Shown here in pieces: positions 1-11,700 of a stretch of DNA of 64,000 bases. A model generated the notes under the pieces. That model did no database searches. It was given only the letters and a program-made list of their open reading frames with translations, and was not told the origin of the DNA. The translations under genes and the position numbers were made by a program. The DNA lies in assembly GCA_949128115.1 (NCBI GenBank), contig OX421966.1, positions 6,634,001 through 6,698,000 of the forward strand, read 5' to 3'. How positions within the stretch are numbered: the stretch's first letter is position 1; each line of letters starts with the position of its first letter. The DNA comes from Anaspis maculata. Lineage: Eukaryota > Arthropoda > Insecta > Coleoptera > Scraptiidae.

Positions 1-20
1 AAGCAAAATAATCCGGCATG

Positions 21-735
21 GTCTCACTGAGCCACCGTCCAGCGTCCACCGTTTACCACCGTTTCCCAGACCCCGGGAGTTTTATATAATCCGTACTACA
101 ATTCTGTAGCGAAAGTTGCCTAAAAACCACGATTTTAGGCAACATTCGCTACATCAGTGTACTGCGGAATGTATTTTACTCCCAGGGACTTTTCTCACAC
201 GATTCAAGAATAGTGGCCCAGCTCATGACAAGATTGACAAGTTCTGTGATGGCAATGATTTCGTCCGATGACTCAGATACCGACGAAGTTGAAGTTTTAT
301 GCTACATCTCGAAAAGAATCCGTAAAAAACGCCGGAACAAGTGGGTGCGTCAAATGTTTCTCGATAGAGAACAACTAGGAGAATTTCATTAATTAGTGCC
401 GCAGCTTGTTGATGATGAAGAACAATTTTACAGTTATTACCGTATGAACAAGAAATGTTACAACTTGTTAGTGACAAAAGTGAAACCTTTGTTCTCTTCG
501 GGACATACACATTGTATGTTGTATGTATACACAAAATGTTTGTTCTGCATGCGCATCAAGATGCGTATTGTCACCCACCGACCACTGACCACCACTTTGA
601 AAATTTCAAACACATGGCCACCGGTGGTCACTGGGCGGTGGTAAGAGGTGGCTGCAGTGTGACCAGCATCATTACATTGCGTGCGTTTGATTTTTGGTTG
701 ATGGTAGTGGGTGGTGGTGGGTGGCTCAGTGTGAC
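21..735. mobile_element. Degenerate PIF/Harbinger-like DNA transposon
   Basis: The ends carry matching inverted termini of about 16 bp: GTCTCACTGAGCCACC at 21-36 and the inverse of GTCACACTGAGCCACC at 720-735. Inside is a HARBI1-like transposase fragment. A further similar motif (GTGGCTGCAGTGTGAC) lies near 646-661, so the right end may be a composite of two related ends. I could not find a clean 3-bp target duplication. The coding part is far too short for a full nuclease (normally 350-400 residues) and carries a stop, so this is a deleted, non-autonomous copy. The superfamily call rests on the protein fragment rather than on the termini. Confidence 0.5.
225..501 (+). pseudogene. HARBI1-like transposase, N-terminal fragment
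   Basis: Translation from the ATG at 225 gives an acidic start, then a basic block (RKKRRNKWVRQ), then a stretch ending GEFH before a TAA at 390-392. The same frame continues with LVPQLVDDEEQFYSYYRM. This order (basic WVRP-like motif, GEFH..L, DDE.F..Y.RM) is what I know from the N-terminus of Harbinger transposases and the host HARBI1 nuclease family. The stop falls in the middle of the conserved block, and the downstream DDE catalytic region is absent because the sequence turns into TIR-like DNA after about 501. It is therefore a dead fragment. A recoded or spliced host gene is unlikely, since no splice sites bracket the stop. Confidence 0.55.
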
Positions 736-779
736 TGCTGCCCAACTGTCAAGAATGCAGCACATGGAAGAGGAGTAGT

Positions 780-3300
780 AGTCCAGTAAAATGAGGCGAT
801 TTTTAGGCCAAAGTTGGAACAAATTGGGGGCAGGATGAAAAAACTATGGCGATGTAGAGAATGAAAAACTGAATAAGAAAAACCAAAGTTTCATTTCCAG
901 TCATCCAGGGAACCATGGAAAAAAAATGGAGAAGATGGAAAAACATGCGCCTCGATCTTTCTTTTGAAACGGTGAGAGATGTGTAAGAACTGTCAGGGAC
1001 ATAAATCCCTGGGGGCATATGTCTAAATTTCTCAGTTTAGCCGTTTATCGCAGTCAAAGTTGCGCGCCGGTCTAGTGAAGTGGAAAAACTGTCCGCGTGA
1101 CCTTCCTTCTTGGATGCTGTGAGAACGATAAGAGATATAAAAAAATTGTGAGCAACAAAGTTGTAGAGAATTGAATTCTTCACTGGAAAATTTTTAAGGT
1201 CAATTATGATCTCTTTTAGTTCAGCCGTGAACCACGTTCAAAGTTGCGCGACAATCCTGTTGATAAAGTGGTTCTTCTGGAAAACTTACAAAAACCCTAG
1301 ACTCGATGAAAAAACTATGACAATGTAGAGGATGAAAAACTGGATCCAAAAAATCAAAGTTTCATTCCACAGCGTTTCGGGAAATCTGAGAAAAAAAAAA
1401 AAAGTTGGAAAATAGCGATTTGCACTCCCAGCTTCCTCATTGAATACTGAAACAAACGTGATGAATATGAAAAATCTGAACAAACTAGCTTGTAGAGGTG
1501 TAAATGATCTATAGAAAATTCCGTGATGACATGTATGCATCTTTGTCGACTTAGCTGCGGAGCGCTATTAAAGTTCGAGTACATGACTCGTGACGCGTCG
1601 CATATGTGGTCAAACTGGCATGACGTTGCGGTCATTGTTCAATCGATTATAAATCATGATTGGATGAATTGAAAAAATTGCGTGCTTTGTTGAACGTCTG
1701 GTAACTATTGTTGGAAATGTAACTCCGCGGATGAACGCTTTGTTATGTATAAAGTTTCTTGTTTGGCAAAATTAAAGTCGTGAGTGTCACTGTACTATTT
1801 TCGTCATATTTTTATTCTAGAAATCTAGGACGAGAAATTAGGTTGCTGGAAAATTTCTGAATTTGTCGTTTCTAATCATATATTTATAGCATCAAAATAG
1901 TACGAAAATAGTATCGTGACACCCAGGCTTAAAACTGAGAAAGTACTCGTATTTTGTAACACAATATGTATGATAATTGAAGAACGTGATTCACGTTAGA
2001 TAATGAGATGTTTTTCAACTGATTTCTGATGAACAATGATCATTCAACAACAGCTCGGAGATGATAAATAACTGTCCACCTGAACAATGGGGTTGGAAAT
2101 CAAACATTTCTCTGTTGATGCCTATTAGAACCCAGGATAACGTAGCTCTCGAAAATCTGCTACGGCTGATTTCCTGCAGATGCTTGAAAAACTGCGAGAA
2201 GCTTTATGGATGCAGAAAAGCTGACCTCAAGTGTACCAAGTTTTGCCACCACTGCGGTAGAGCCACTTGTTCTGACGCTCCCTGCATTGTCGTTTTGGAA
2301 GACGATGATGATGACTACAATGATAATTCTAACAATAAGTAGCTATCCAGACGTTAAACAAAGCACGCAATTTTTCCAAATCATTTGATCATGTTTTATA
2401 ATCAATTAAACAATGACCGCAACGTCGTGCCAGTTTCACCACATATGCGACGCGTCACGAGTCATGTACCCCAACTTTGATAGCGCTCCGCAGCTAAGTC
2501 GACAAAGATGCATACATGTTATCACGAGATTTTCTATAGATCATTCAATCCTCTACAAGCTAGTTTGTTTAGATTTTCCATATTTATCACGTTTATTTCA
2601 GTATTCAATGAGGAAGCTGCGAGTGCAAATCACTATTTTTCAAGTTTTTCTTTTTTTTCTCAGGTTTCCCGAAACGGTGTGGAATGAAACTTTGGTTTTT
2701 TAGATCCAGGTTTCCATCCTCTACATTGTCATAGTTTTTTCATTAAGTCTAGGGTTTTTGTAAGTTTTCCAGAAGAACCACTTTATCAACAGGATTGTCG
2801 CGCAACTTCGAATGTGGTTCACGGCTAAACTGGAAAAGATAATAATTAGCCTTGAAAATTTTCTAGTGGAGTATTCAATTTTCTACAACTCTTATGCTTA
2901 CAATTTTTTTTGATATCTCTTGTCGTTCTCACAGCATTCAAGAAGGAAGGTCACGCGGATAGTTTTTCCACTTCACTAGACCGGCGCGCAACTTTGACTG
3001 CGATAAACGGCTGAACTGAAGAAGTTAGACATATGCCCTCAAGGACTTTTTTGTAGACTATTGAATTCCCTACAACTTTGTCCCCAACAGTTTTTACACA
3101 TCTCTCACCGTTCTCTCACCGTTTCAAAAGAAAGATTGCGGCGCAAGTTTTTCCATCTTCTTCATTTTTTTCCATGGTTCCCAGGATGACTGGAAATGAA
3201 ACTTTGGTTTTTCTTATTCAGTTTTTCATTATCTAAATCGCCATATTTTTTTCATCCTGCCCCTAATTTGTTCCAAGTTAAATCCTCATTTCACTGGACT
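780..3300. repeat. Large imperfect inverted repeat (foldback 1)
   Basis: The left arm (about 780-1703) is the diverged reverse complement of the right arm (about 2346-3300). For example, the sequence around 1681-1702 returns inverted at 2347-2368, and that at 780-800 returns near 3280-3300. The spacer of about 640 bp holds the Cys-rich relic at 2061-2342. Each arm has internal subrepeats: the GATGAAAAAACTATG block at about 836-899 recurs at about 1304-1370, and a TTGCGCG block recurs near 1053 and 1242. Long arms with subterminal repeats around a small cargo are the layout of foldback-type DNA elements. An old inverted duplication of another repeat is an alternative. No target duplication was identified. 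Confidence 0.75.
2061..2342 (+). pseudogene. Cys-rich CXC-like C-terminal fragment in foldback loop
   Basis: The open frame of 93 codons reads PPEQWGWK, a linker of about 25 residues, then ISCRCLKNCEKLYGCRKADL and a further run of paired cysteines (KCTKFCHHCGRATCSDA), then a run of aspartates before the stop. The WGWK motif, the ISC.C..C...CGCRK.GL.C...C..C.G..C pattern and an acidic tail form a combination I remember from the C-termini of uncharacterised, TE-linked proteins in hemipterans. It also resembles the zinc-binding CXC motif of Tesmin/TSO1 proteins. Just upstream another frame reads QQQLGDDK, suggesting that homology continues across a frameshift. One expected cysteine appears as Y in CEKLYGC. 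I cannot name the family or its function. The fragment sits exactly between the two arms of foldback 1, so it is probably element cargo. Confidence 0.5.
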
Positions 3301-3360
3301 ATAGCCTTTATGATGAGCAGAGCGGCGGCTGATAGAGCTTTATTGGAGTGGCCGGCTGTT

Positions 3361-4215
3361 TAGGAAAGAATAATCGTTGCAAGGTTTAAAGGAAGATTTC
3401 GGAATATCACAGTAATGAATGTGTATGCGCCTCGGTATGCGCCAACAAACAAGAAAACTGAAGAAGAAAAGAACAAGTTCTATGAACAACTGCAGGCCGC
3501 TCATAACAACTGCCATAAGGATGATACCATGATGATAACCATGGGAGATATGAACGATAAAGTGAGGAAGAGCAACATTGGAAGAGAACACACTGTTACG
3601 TATTTCGCGTACGGGTTCGAATATAATCAAGACGATCGTTTTAAAACACACACTGTTTACTACTGCGTACTACAATAAATACACACCAACAATTAATGCG
3701 CTTGGAAATATCGCTGGGACTGTCGCTTCTCATCCGCTCGCTGTCTCTTCCAATTCAATACTGCTCGTGAGGCGACGATTGATGTCTTTATAGGTCCGAC
3801 TAGTTTATCTCGAATGTTGTGGTTTTCACAGTGACCCGACATACGGTTTCCATACGACTCCCGAAAAATCTTGCACACTACCCGTATAATTCTGCCGTGC
3901 TCTGGAACCGGCGCTTCCGCCAAAATGAGCAGATGTGTCTTAATCGAACGTTGAAGGTTCTTGATGCCAAGCCATCGCGTATACTTCTGGGAATGTCCAG
4001 AGCTTCGCACTTGTATATCTACACCGCGACATAATGGATGGAAGAATCTAGAAAGGTCGCGTGTTCACCAAAATGCACGGAATCGCCGCTCGTAACAATA
4101 CGATGGGGGAGAAAGGAATTGGTGAAATGAACAGTGATGAAGACAAATTCATCGACTCTTGCTCCAGGAATGATCTTGTAATAGGTGGTGTTCATCCAAA
4201 ACCTAAATTAGGTAT
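3361..4215 (+). pseudogene. RTE-clade LINE endonuclease relic
   Basis: From about 3361 the frame reads ERIIVARFKGRFRNITVMN, then YAP, a K/E-rich FYEQLQ segment, and a MGDMNDKVRKSNIGREH motif. This matches the apurinic-type endonuclease of RTE elements, where (M/V)GD.NAKVG and IGREH are conserved. The homology breaks at 3593 and resumes after 4097 as MGEKGIGEMN, followed by SRNDLVIGG. The intervening 504 bp is a separate LTR-like insertion. The family glycine after KV is replaced by R, and nothing recognisable of the reverse transcriptase follows. It is a truncated, dead copy, distinct from the intact LINE at the right end of the window. Confidence 0.6.
3594..4097. mobile_element. Solo-LTR-like insertion in RTE relic
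   Basis: The block starts TGTTACG and ends CGTAACA, giving the TG...CA ends with a short inverted terminus that LTRs have. It splits the RTE endonuclease relic between the IGREH motif and the MGEKGIGE motif, which adjoin in intact relatives. The flanks are ACAC before and ATAC after, a 4-bp near-match to a target duplication. An AATAAA-type signal occurs near 3676. The length of 504 bp suits a solo LTR. No coding potential is seen. Orientation is uncertain, though the AATAAA suggests the + strand. Confidence 0.5.
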
Positions 4216-4309
4216 ACCTACGTTAACGGGAGTTATGGAAACAGCTGTTAGTTGTGTGACTGTTTTATGTGAATACCATTATTTCTTGTATTGTACAAAA
4301 CAATAGATA

Positions 4310-7300
4310 AGGTGACGATAGCTTCTTGCTGTAATATCAGAAGGAAATAGACATTGGTTTTATACGCTCGAATTTGATTTCGCTCTTCGAAACTTCTGGA
4401 AAATATATAACAAAGTGGCGACGAAGATTGACATCGAACAGGAATACGACTACGGTTACGGATAAACAGATTACTCTTGGAAATTACGATTACAGGAAAC
4501 CGAAGAGACGGCATCAGCGCAAGAAGATGATTCGATTCCCGAAACCAGGGCAAGAAAATCACTAGAAGCTACTCAAAGAAAATATTCGTGGCGGGGTTAA
4601 CGGCCAAAAATGGAATGATCTGTGCATTTTGTGATAAAAACATGAAATTTGGCATACGTGTTCAGAAAACCCTCCTTTGCAATTCCAGATGTGGCGCCAC
4701 GCAAGATTCCACACGAGAGGCACTGTATTGCGGTTAATATACCTGCTAGGGGTAAATTCTGCAAAAATGGTTCCTGGCCGGTCTTTGGTACCGCAGTCGG
4801 TATTTTTCAGTTCTGTTTAGCTAAAACTACATGTAAAAATGAGTGAGGAGTGCATTTTCACAAGCAAAGTTCCAAATGCTGCCATTATACGTTGTTTTAA
4901 TACATTTTAAGGCCAACTTTGTTTTAGTACAGGAAACATGGTAAAACAATTGCCAAAACCTCGGCAAAGACATGAACGTCCTGAAAATTTGATATTGTGC
5001 TCAGAATCAAGTGCCCTACTACATATCTGAAATTGTCAAAAATCGCACCCCGAGGCTTTGAGTTATTGGAGGGGGGGTGAAAAATTGCAACTCAAAATTA
5101 AAGGTATGGAACCCGATGGAACCCGTCAATCCATTGGATGCAAATACGTCGTAGTTCGACGCATCACATCCCGTTGATACAATTTTGCCACAAAAAGTGT
5201 CAATCATTGTTGAAGGGTTGTTGAACAGTAAATAGCTCTGTTAACAAACTAATTCATTTGATTGATTTGAACTTGCACTGCTTGCATTATTATTATATTA
5301 GGCAAGTGTGGGCGTCACAATTGAGGTCTCCAATTTTCCGTTGTCTCACTTTACTGTGACCTCATGCGTATAAGAGATGGTTAATCGAGGTCATTGGGCG
5401 CTTCCCAATAAGGCGTATAAGGACACAATTTGACTCATATGGACACAATTTGACACAGCTAGCGTTCCAATAGCAGTAATAGCACCACATGTCGACACAA
5501 TCGAAACATTGGCAAGGCTGAGTTTAGAATTGAGCTGGCAAGTGCACTTTGACATCGTGTATCCGTCTTGTCGCAGTTATTGGAAAGTGCCCTATGTTTC
5601 TTGAGATATGACATTTCGTTTCTGACAATGGGAAATTTTTCGAATCTGACAAGCGCTCTGTCGTGTATTTATTTGATTTCAGCATGGATTTCATTATTTC
5701 ACTTGTTCTTACCCTCGTTCTTACCAATAAGTGTGTTATATGTAGTGAAAAACTGAGAAAATACTTACAGAAATGGTTCAAGGGTGTTGTGTCGCTCTAT
5801 GCGAGTCGAGAATAAGACGAATACACCCAGCATAACCATGCATCGGTTTACGAAAGACCCAAACTTGATGGAAGTGTGGCTGCACCAGCACCAGCAGGGA
5901 TCACGCTGCACCAGACACGTGCATCTTACTACGAAAAAACTCTATTACTTCGTCCATTAAAAACTCCCTTATGGGCTCTAGTGACTTTTCCCACATGATA
6001 ATGGGAAAAGTATAGCTATCCGATTCAAAATTCCCGCAAAAGTCAGAAACGAAACGTCCAAACGTCATAAACGTCAAAACGTCAAAGGTGACCTCGAAAA
6101 ACCATGAGTATTTTCTATCTCCTAAAATTGGAAAGGTCAATTGGAACACGCGCTTGCGCCGCGCCGGGGAAAGAAAAGAAAAAGAAAGAGTTTACCACTA
6201 CAACGTCTGCTCTACTCGGAGGAAACTCACGACGTCCAAGCAAGCTGGTGACCCCTTGCCGTCCACTAGGCCTGCTGCAGTGCTTTAGAGTCGATGGAAT
6301 GCAGTCCGTGCTGTCCGATGTCGGATTCGAGGTACTTGCCGTCGAACTCAAGCGTTTGGCTTTTGTAATTACCCGTATGGGGGAGGGGAGAGCAACTAGA
6401 GGAAGGAGAAAGGGGAAGGGGACCACGGATCATTTGATGTGGACAGGGGCTGGTGCCTCGAAACTTACGTCATAAGGTACATGATTTTAACCCTGTAGGT
6501 CTAATGTGCGTTGATAAGGTTGTTGAAAATTGCTTTGTCTTACATGTCAGACCGGGGGCTTTAGGCTGGTATGAGCCTGTCAATTTCCGAAAAAATGGCG
6601 AAAAATTTACGTTCTAAGGCACATGAATGACACCAACTAGATTTTGTGTGGGAACATTCCCTTGATCGAAAATCTGGTCGTAAGACAAAATTTTTGGGGG
6701 CTTTCGGTCCATAAGACAAGTTGAAAATTTTCACAAAAGGACCAAAATTTATCAATTTTTTTTACAGGCGTTTTGTTGACTAAACCACCAGGTGTGATAT
6801 ATATTTGTAATCAGGATAAAAAACGGAATCGATTTCAATGTTAAAGTACAGGGTGTACGATTTGAGAAAAAAATTTCGATGTTGCACCCTGTAAGCAATG
6901 TACCTACCATTAAAAAAAATTGTGGACAGATTCGGAACCTACGTAATAAAATAATATGAAAATAAAATAAAGAAATAATATGACGCAATAAAATTATTAT
7001 CTTAGAATCGGGATGAATTCCAGCATTCGTCCTCATCCTCATGGATAAAAAAATGTTTGTGTTGTTAGATTTGGAAAGCATTGATTGGAAGATTTTCAAT
7101 AAAACAACAACAAAGAAGAACAGCTGTGAGATCCAGGCCAGTCGACGATCGGAAGTGAAGGACAGCATCCTTCCTTGGCGCGCCGCAAGCGTCGATGTCA
7201 TTCTACACCCGCTAACGCCATCTCCCGACACGACAGGACAGGCAGCTGCACATCGGCCAACGCGCCAAATTTGAATTAAAAAATCTAGCGCAAACAGTAT

Positions 7301-7480
7301 GAGTGAATGTGATGTGTTTCGTTACCAACAAAGGTCTAGAAAAAAATGGAGTTTTCCTGGACCCAATAATTCGACCCGTCCAAAAAGAGTTTCCCTTCTT
7401 TTCTCTTCTTTTCTCGTGATTAAAATCATCTGATATTATTTCCATTCTATTTTCATCTATCTTACAAGAAATATTCAAAC
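4310..7480. other. Intergenic, no gene recognised
   Basis: Only short, unconvincing open frames occur here. A small direct repeat (GGACACAATTTGAC) occurs near 5420-5455. The stretch at 6130-6470 is somewhat richer in purines and G than its surroundings, but no protein motif is apparent in any frame. I see no promoter, RNA gene or mobile-element ends. Confidence 0.5.
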
Positions 7481-7488
7481 AAATTTAG

Positions 7489-7665
7489 ACAACGACGTCA
7501 GAGTAGTAACCAGAGCGTGTCAAGAGAAAGACATATGCACCTGTGCAACAAACAGACCGTTCTTGGCGGCTCCGGTGCAGCAGTTCTCCCATCATTGATT
7601 CTAATTGGTTGCGTTACAATATTGGCATCACTGCTTCCGTATCACTGATTTGTATAACGATGAGT
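7489..7665 (+). pseudogene. Decayed Ly6-A-like second exon
   Basis: The segment starts after an AG acceptor-like site (7487-7488) and matches exon 2 of Ly6-A (20542-20810) almost base for base over GTAACCAGAGCGTGTCAAGA and again over the tail region that ends near CACTGCTTCCGTAT. Two internal deletions remove the codons between the sixth and tenth cysteines and much of the acidic linker. An AATAAA-like string follows at about 7671. The preserved intron-exon edge argues for DNA-level duplication rather than retroposition. No matching first exon was found upstream. It lies about 12 kb upstream of Ly6-A on the same strand. Confidence 0.75.
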
Positions 7666-7854
7666 GAAAAAAATAAATTCTTCATTTTTACGTATCTAGT
7701 ATACCTGATCATCAAGTATTCAGTCTTGCAATATGTTTTCCTCGGTGGTTTTTTCTCCCTATTGTTTTCGCTGTTCTTCTGAGAAGGAAATAATGTCAGG
7801 CAACTTTTATCCTTATTCAGATTATTTTTTCTCTATTCTCAGAAGATTAGGGGC

Positions 7855-7990
7855 TGGGCTAGAAATTCGGACGACGGCTTCGCAGATGTCATCGTCGGTT
7901 TCCTGACAAGTCTGCCATGAAGGTCTGGACAAGTAGTCAGCGATGACATTGCTTGTCCTGGCGTGTACTCAATTGGACGTTGAATGGGTG
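7855..7990 (-). pseudogene. Gypsy RNase H / integrase junction relic
   Basis: On the minus strand one frame reads IEYTPGQ, and after a one-base shift the next reads NVIADYLSRP. Together these form the RNase H terminal motif of Ty3/Gypsy polyproteins (YTPG..N..AD.LSR). The frameshift and the lack of recognisable flanking pol make it a relic. Minus-strand open frames further up (to about 8560) might belong to the same dead element, but I cannot support that. It is unrelated in sequence to the intact Gypsy element at 26.7-33.8 kb. Confidence 0.45.
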
Positions 7991-8724
7991 TAAGCGTAGG
8001 GCCTAGCGAACAAGACCTGCTCGACGGCTCAAAGTCTTCAATCACTAGAAAGGTTGGTTCTCGGGTTGGTTGGTGGCGAGGTTGATGGTTACTTATAATA
8101 TAATCCTCACTTCCTGTCTCTTTTACCGTCAAGATGGAAGTAGTAATTATCCACTTGTACCAAATTAGCACGGTACAGTACAGGAGGAGTAACGATATAG
8201 TCCGGACGTTGATGGCTCCAACCTTGCGAATCGTGATGCCGGGATGTCACTTGGCAAAAATGTTGCACATACCCTATGGTTCATTTTAAAAAATGAAGCC
8301 CACCTGCCACCCCCGGCAGTTCTTTAATATTGTGGGTTACATATCTCCCGGGGGCAGATTAATAAAATCTACGTTTTCTTGGTTATTCGATCGAAAATCA
8401 AGCTGATTTTTGATAGGTAGGCATGAATCATGATTACACGTGACGTCCACTATGTCATGACGATCCAAGGTGACGTTTTGCGGGTTGCCTATCTTCCAGG
8501 GGAGAAGAAATCCGGAATCTCGGATTTGACGAATAATGGCTTTTTCAATTCCATTTCTGATCATAGAAGTAGGTTTGACAACGGGATTGGGTGGAATATT
8601 CCACCTAGATGTGACATTGGTAAGTGTTGCTGTTGCTTGGTACGTATACAGGGTGGTCCGACTTTTATGTCATTTAATTTAAGGATCGATAGAGAATGAA
8701 AAAAGGGGACTTTCTTGAGAAAAC

Positions 8725-11700
8725 ATATTTGAGAAATGCCTAATAACAGAGATACAGCCCTTCAAAGTTGGAAGTAAATAATCGTTTTTTCGCATAACTT
8801 TTGAACCGTTCAACCGATTTGATTATAAATAGAACCAAAGGTTCACTGAAATTATCCCCTGTCGAACAATCATAACATGTTCCATACAAAAGTTTCAGGG
8901 GCTTAGACATTAGGGGGTGACTGTACTCCCCCCCCCCTATTTTTCACCCCCCTGAATATTTTTGGTTACTGTTCATAATTTTGAATTAAACATTCAATTC
9001 TGAAGAAAAAATTGCGGTTGCAAAATTTTGATTAGAGGCTTCTTTTAGGAGATGTTTGGGTTTGAAACTTTGAGAAAACGAAATCGCCACTTTCAAAGAT
9101 CTAAAAATTAAAATCCAAAGAAACTCATGATTTCTCAGTTGAAATAGGTTTTCTAGAATTTCTAAGTTAATAAACCACCATTTTTTCTAAAACACGGGAA
9201 ATTTTCAGGAAAAAAACAATTTGGGTTCTGGAAAGTGGCGATTTCGGGATGTTTTCCAAAGTTTCAAAATCAAATATCTCCTGAACGCAGCCTCTAATCA
9301 AAATTTTGTAAGAGTGACTTTTTCTTCTAAATTGAACGTGGAATTCAAAATTATAAACAGTTTTCAAAAATAACTGGTGGGTGAGAAATAAGATGGGGGG
9401 GGGGTAGGAACACCCCCTGATATCTACGCTCCTGAAACTTTTTTATGGAACATGTTATGATTGTTCGACAGGGGATAAGTTCATGAAACCTTTGGTTCTA
9501 TTTTGAATGAAATCGGTTGAACGGTTCAAAAGTTATGCGGAAAAAACGATTATTTATTCCCAACTTTGAAGGGCTGTATCTCTGTTATTATAGTGCGGAG
9601 GTTAACGGGATCAACCTTGCTTCTCATTCTGCTGGGATGAAACTTTGCAAGTGATGAGTACATATCCTCAGGTCACTTTTAAGAAGTGGTGCTCAGCTGG
9701 GACCCGTGACAGGGCCACGGTACAAGAGGTTGCCCTACCCGACAGGGGCGATTTCTTGAAATTCCTAAAAAGTCAGTTTGCGGTGGCGGGGCTTTCAATA
9801 TTTTGGTCAGAAATGATCCCTTGCCTTGTATGGATGAACATTGTGATAATTTGAAGCCTTCCCGCACTAAAAATGTCGCAGATTGTCTATTAATCAGGCG
9901 TAATTTGCAGAATTCAATGAACAGCTTACTAGTACGGACGTTGGGTGAACCAAGAACCCATTTCATTCCGATGCAAAAAGCTTTTGCATGTGAGTAGGAG
10001 GTACCTACAGGTAACTTTTAAGAAGTGGTGCCCCGATGGGACCCGCAGATGGCGTGCTTCGTAGGAGAGCGAAGGTCCAAGAAATTACCATTTTTGAAAT
10101 CGTTGCTTTTTTATACTTTTCGAATTGGGCTACATAAGAATTGGGCTGGTGTCATGCACCAGTGGCGTGCCAGACGGCTGCGAAGAGGCCGAGGTGCGAC
10201 TTTTCTCAAAGTCTTCTGGTAAACCGTGACAAACATTTTTTTGACATGTTTGGTATCATTTCTGACCAAATCGCACATTCTGATTCCAAAAGTAAGTACA
10301 AAATTTTGATAAAGACATGTTTAAATAGGTTTTATCAGGAGAAACATGATTTTTTTCATCCTCAAAATTAATGTTTTGTAATTCTAGTTCCAGCATTGTC
10401 CAATGTATTTATAACTATGATTTTACCTTGGACAGTTGATTTGAGCTATTTCACACACAAATATCATTTGCTTAAACTTTTTCTCATTTTCGCAAAGTCA
10501 CCGAGTGATTTTGTTTCTTGGGATGTATCATGTCAAACCTTGATTTGACGAACCGTGCTATTTCACAGGAAAAATTAGCCTGGGGCCAGAATGTAGCTTT
10601 GATTTGGCACCTTATCCATTTCAAGGCATGGAAATTATTTCCTCTATCAAACTAACTTGAGAAAACTTGAATCGGAGCCGTATTTTAGTCATGACCTCAT
10701 TTTTCTTCTAATATTGCGAGCTTCTGTGATGAAATTTCTTCATGATGCACGTTTTTGAACAAAACAACCGTGTGACTCTGTAACAGCGATAGAAACTTCT
10801 AGTGTTACAAATTCTTCTACAGAGCAGTTCAGTTGTACAATCTGTATCAAAATTGTGATCGTGGATATTCTGAGCCTCGATCGAAATGGAGCTACAAAAC
10901 GACGAATTCATACGTCAGAACTTGCGTTTTTTGCGAAATTTATCTCGCATCGTCGGAAGAAAAATCATGTAATAACTGAAACACGGCTCTGATTTTGGTC
11001 TTCTTTGTTTTGTTAGATGGAGAAAACTATTCTTATGCAATGGAACAAATAAAGTATCAAATCAAAGCTACACTATCGCCCTAGCACAATTTTTGCTCGT
11101 TTCATCAAATCAAACTTTGAAATGTTACATCGCAAGAGACAAAATCACTCCGTGACTTTGAAAAAAAGTCAGCAAATGATATTTGTGTGTGAAATAGCCC
11201 AAACCACCTGTCCAAGTAAAAATCATAGTTGAAAATACATCGGACAATGATGGAATTCTCGATGGAATTTGAACTACAAAACATCAATTTTGATGATAAG
11301 ACAAATCATGTTTTTCCAGATAAAACCGCTCTAAACACATCTCTATCAAAATTATATACTAATTTTCAAAATCAGAATGAGCGATTTGCTCGAAAAGATA
11401 CCAAACATGTCAAAAAAAGTGTTAATCACGGTTTACCATAAGACTTTGTGAAAACATGCACCTCGACTCCTTCGCAGACGTCTGTTACGCCACTGGTGCA
11501 ATACATTTCCTGGAAAATTATTGCATCGTGCTCCTTGAACTTGAAAATAGATAGTCCAATGAAATAAAGTATAAAAAAGTAACGATTTTAAAAATGGTAA
11601 TTTCTTGGACCTTCGACCTCCTACGAAGCACGCCAGTCGCGAGTCCCATCGGAGCATCATTTCCTAAAAGTTACCTGTAGGTACTTACTACTCACGTGCA

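Noticed and set aside
6104..6475. 123-codon open frame on the + strand and a 103-codon frame opposite
   Set aside because: No domain, no start context and biased low-complexity composition; overlapping frames on both strands suggest chance.
6752..7231. 159-codon minus-strand frame with hydrophobic stretches
   Set aside because: The sequence is AT-rich with random-looking hydrophobic runs and no homology pattern.
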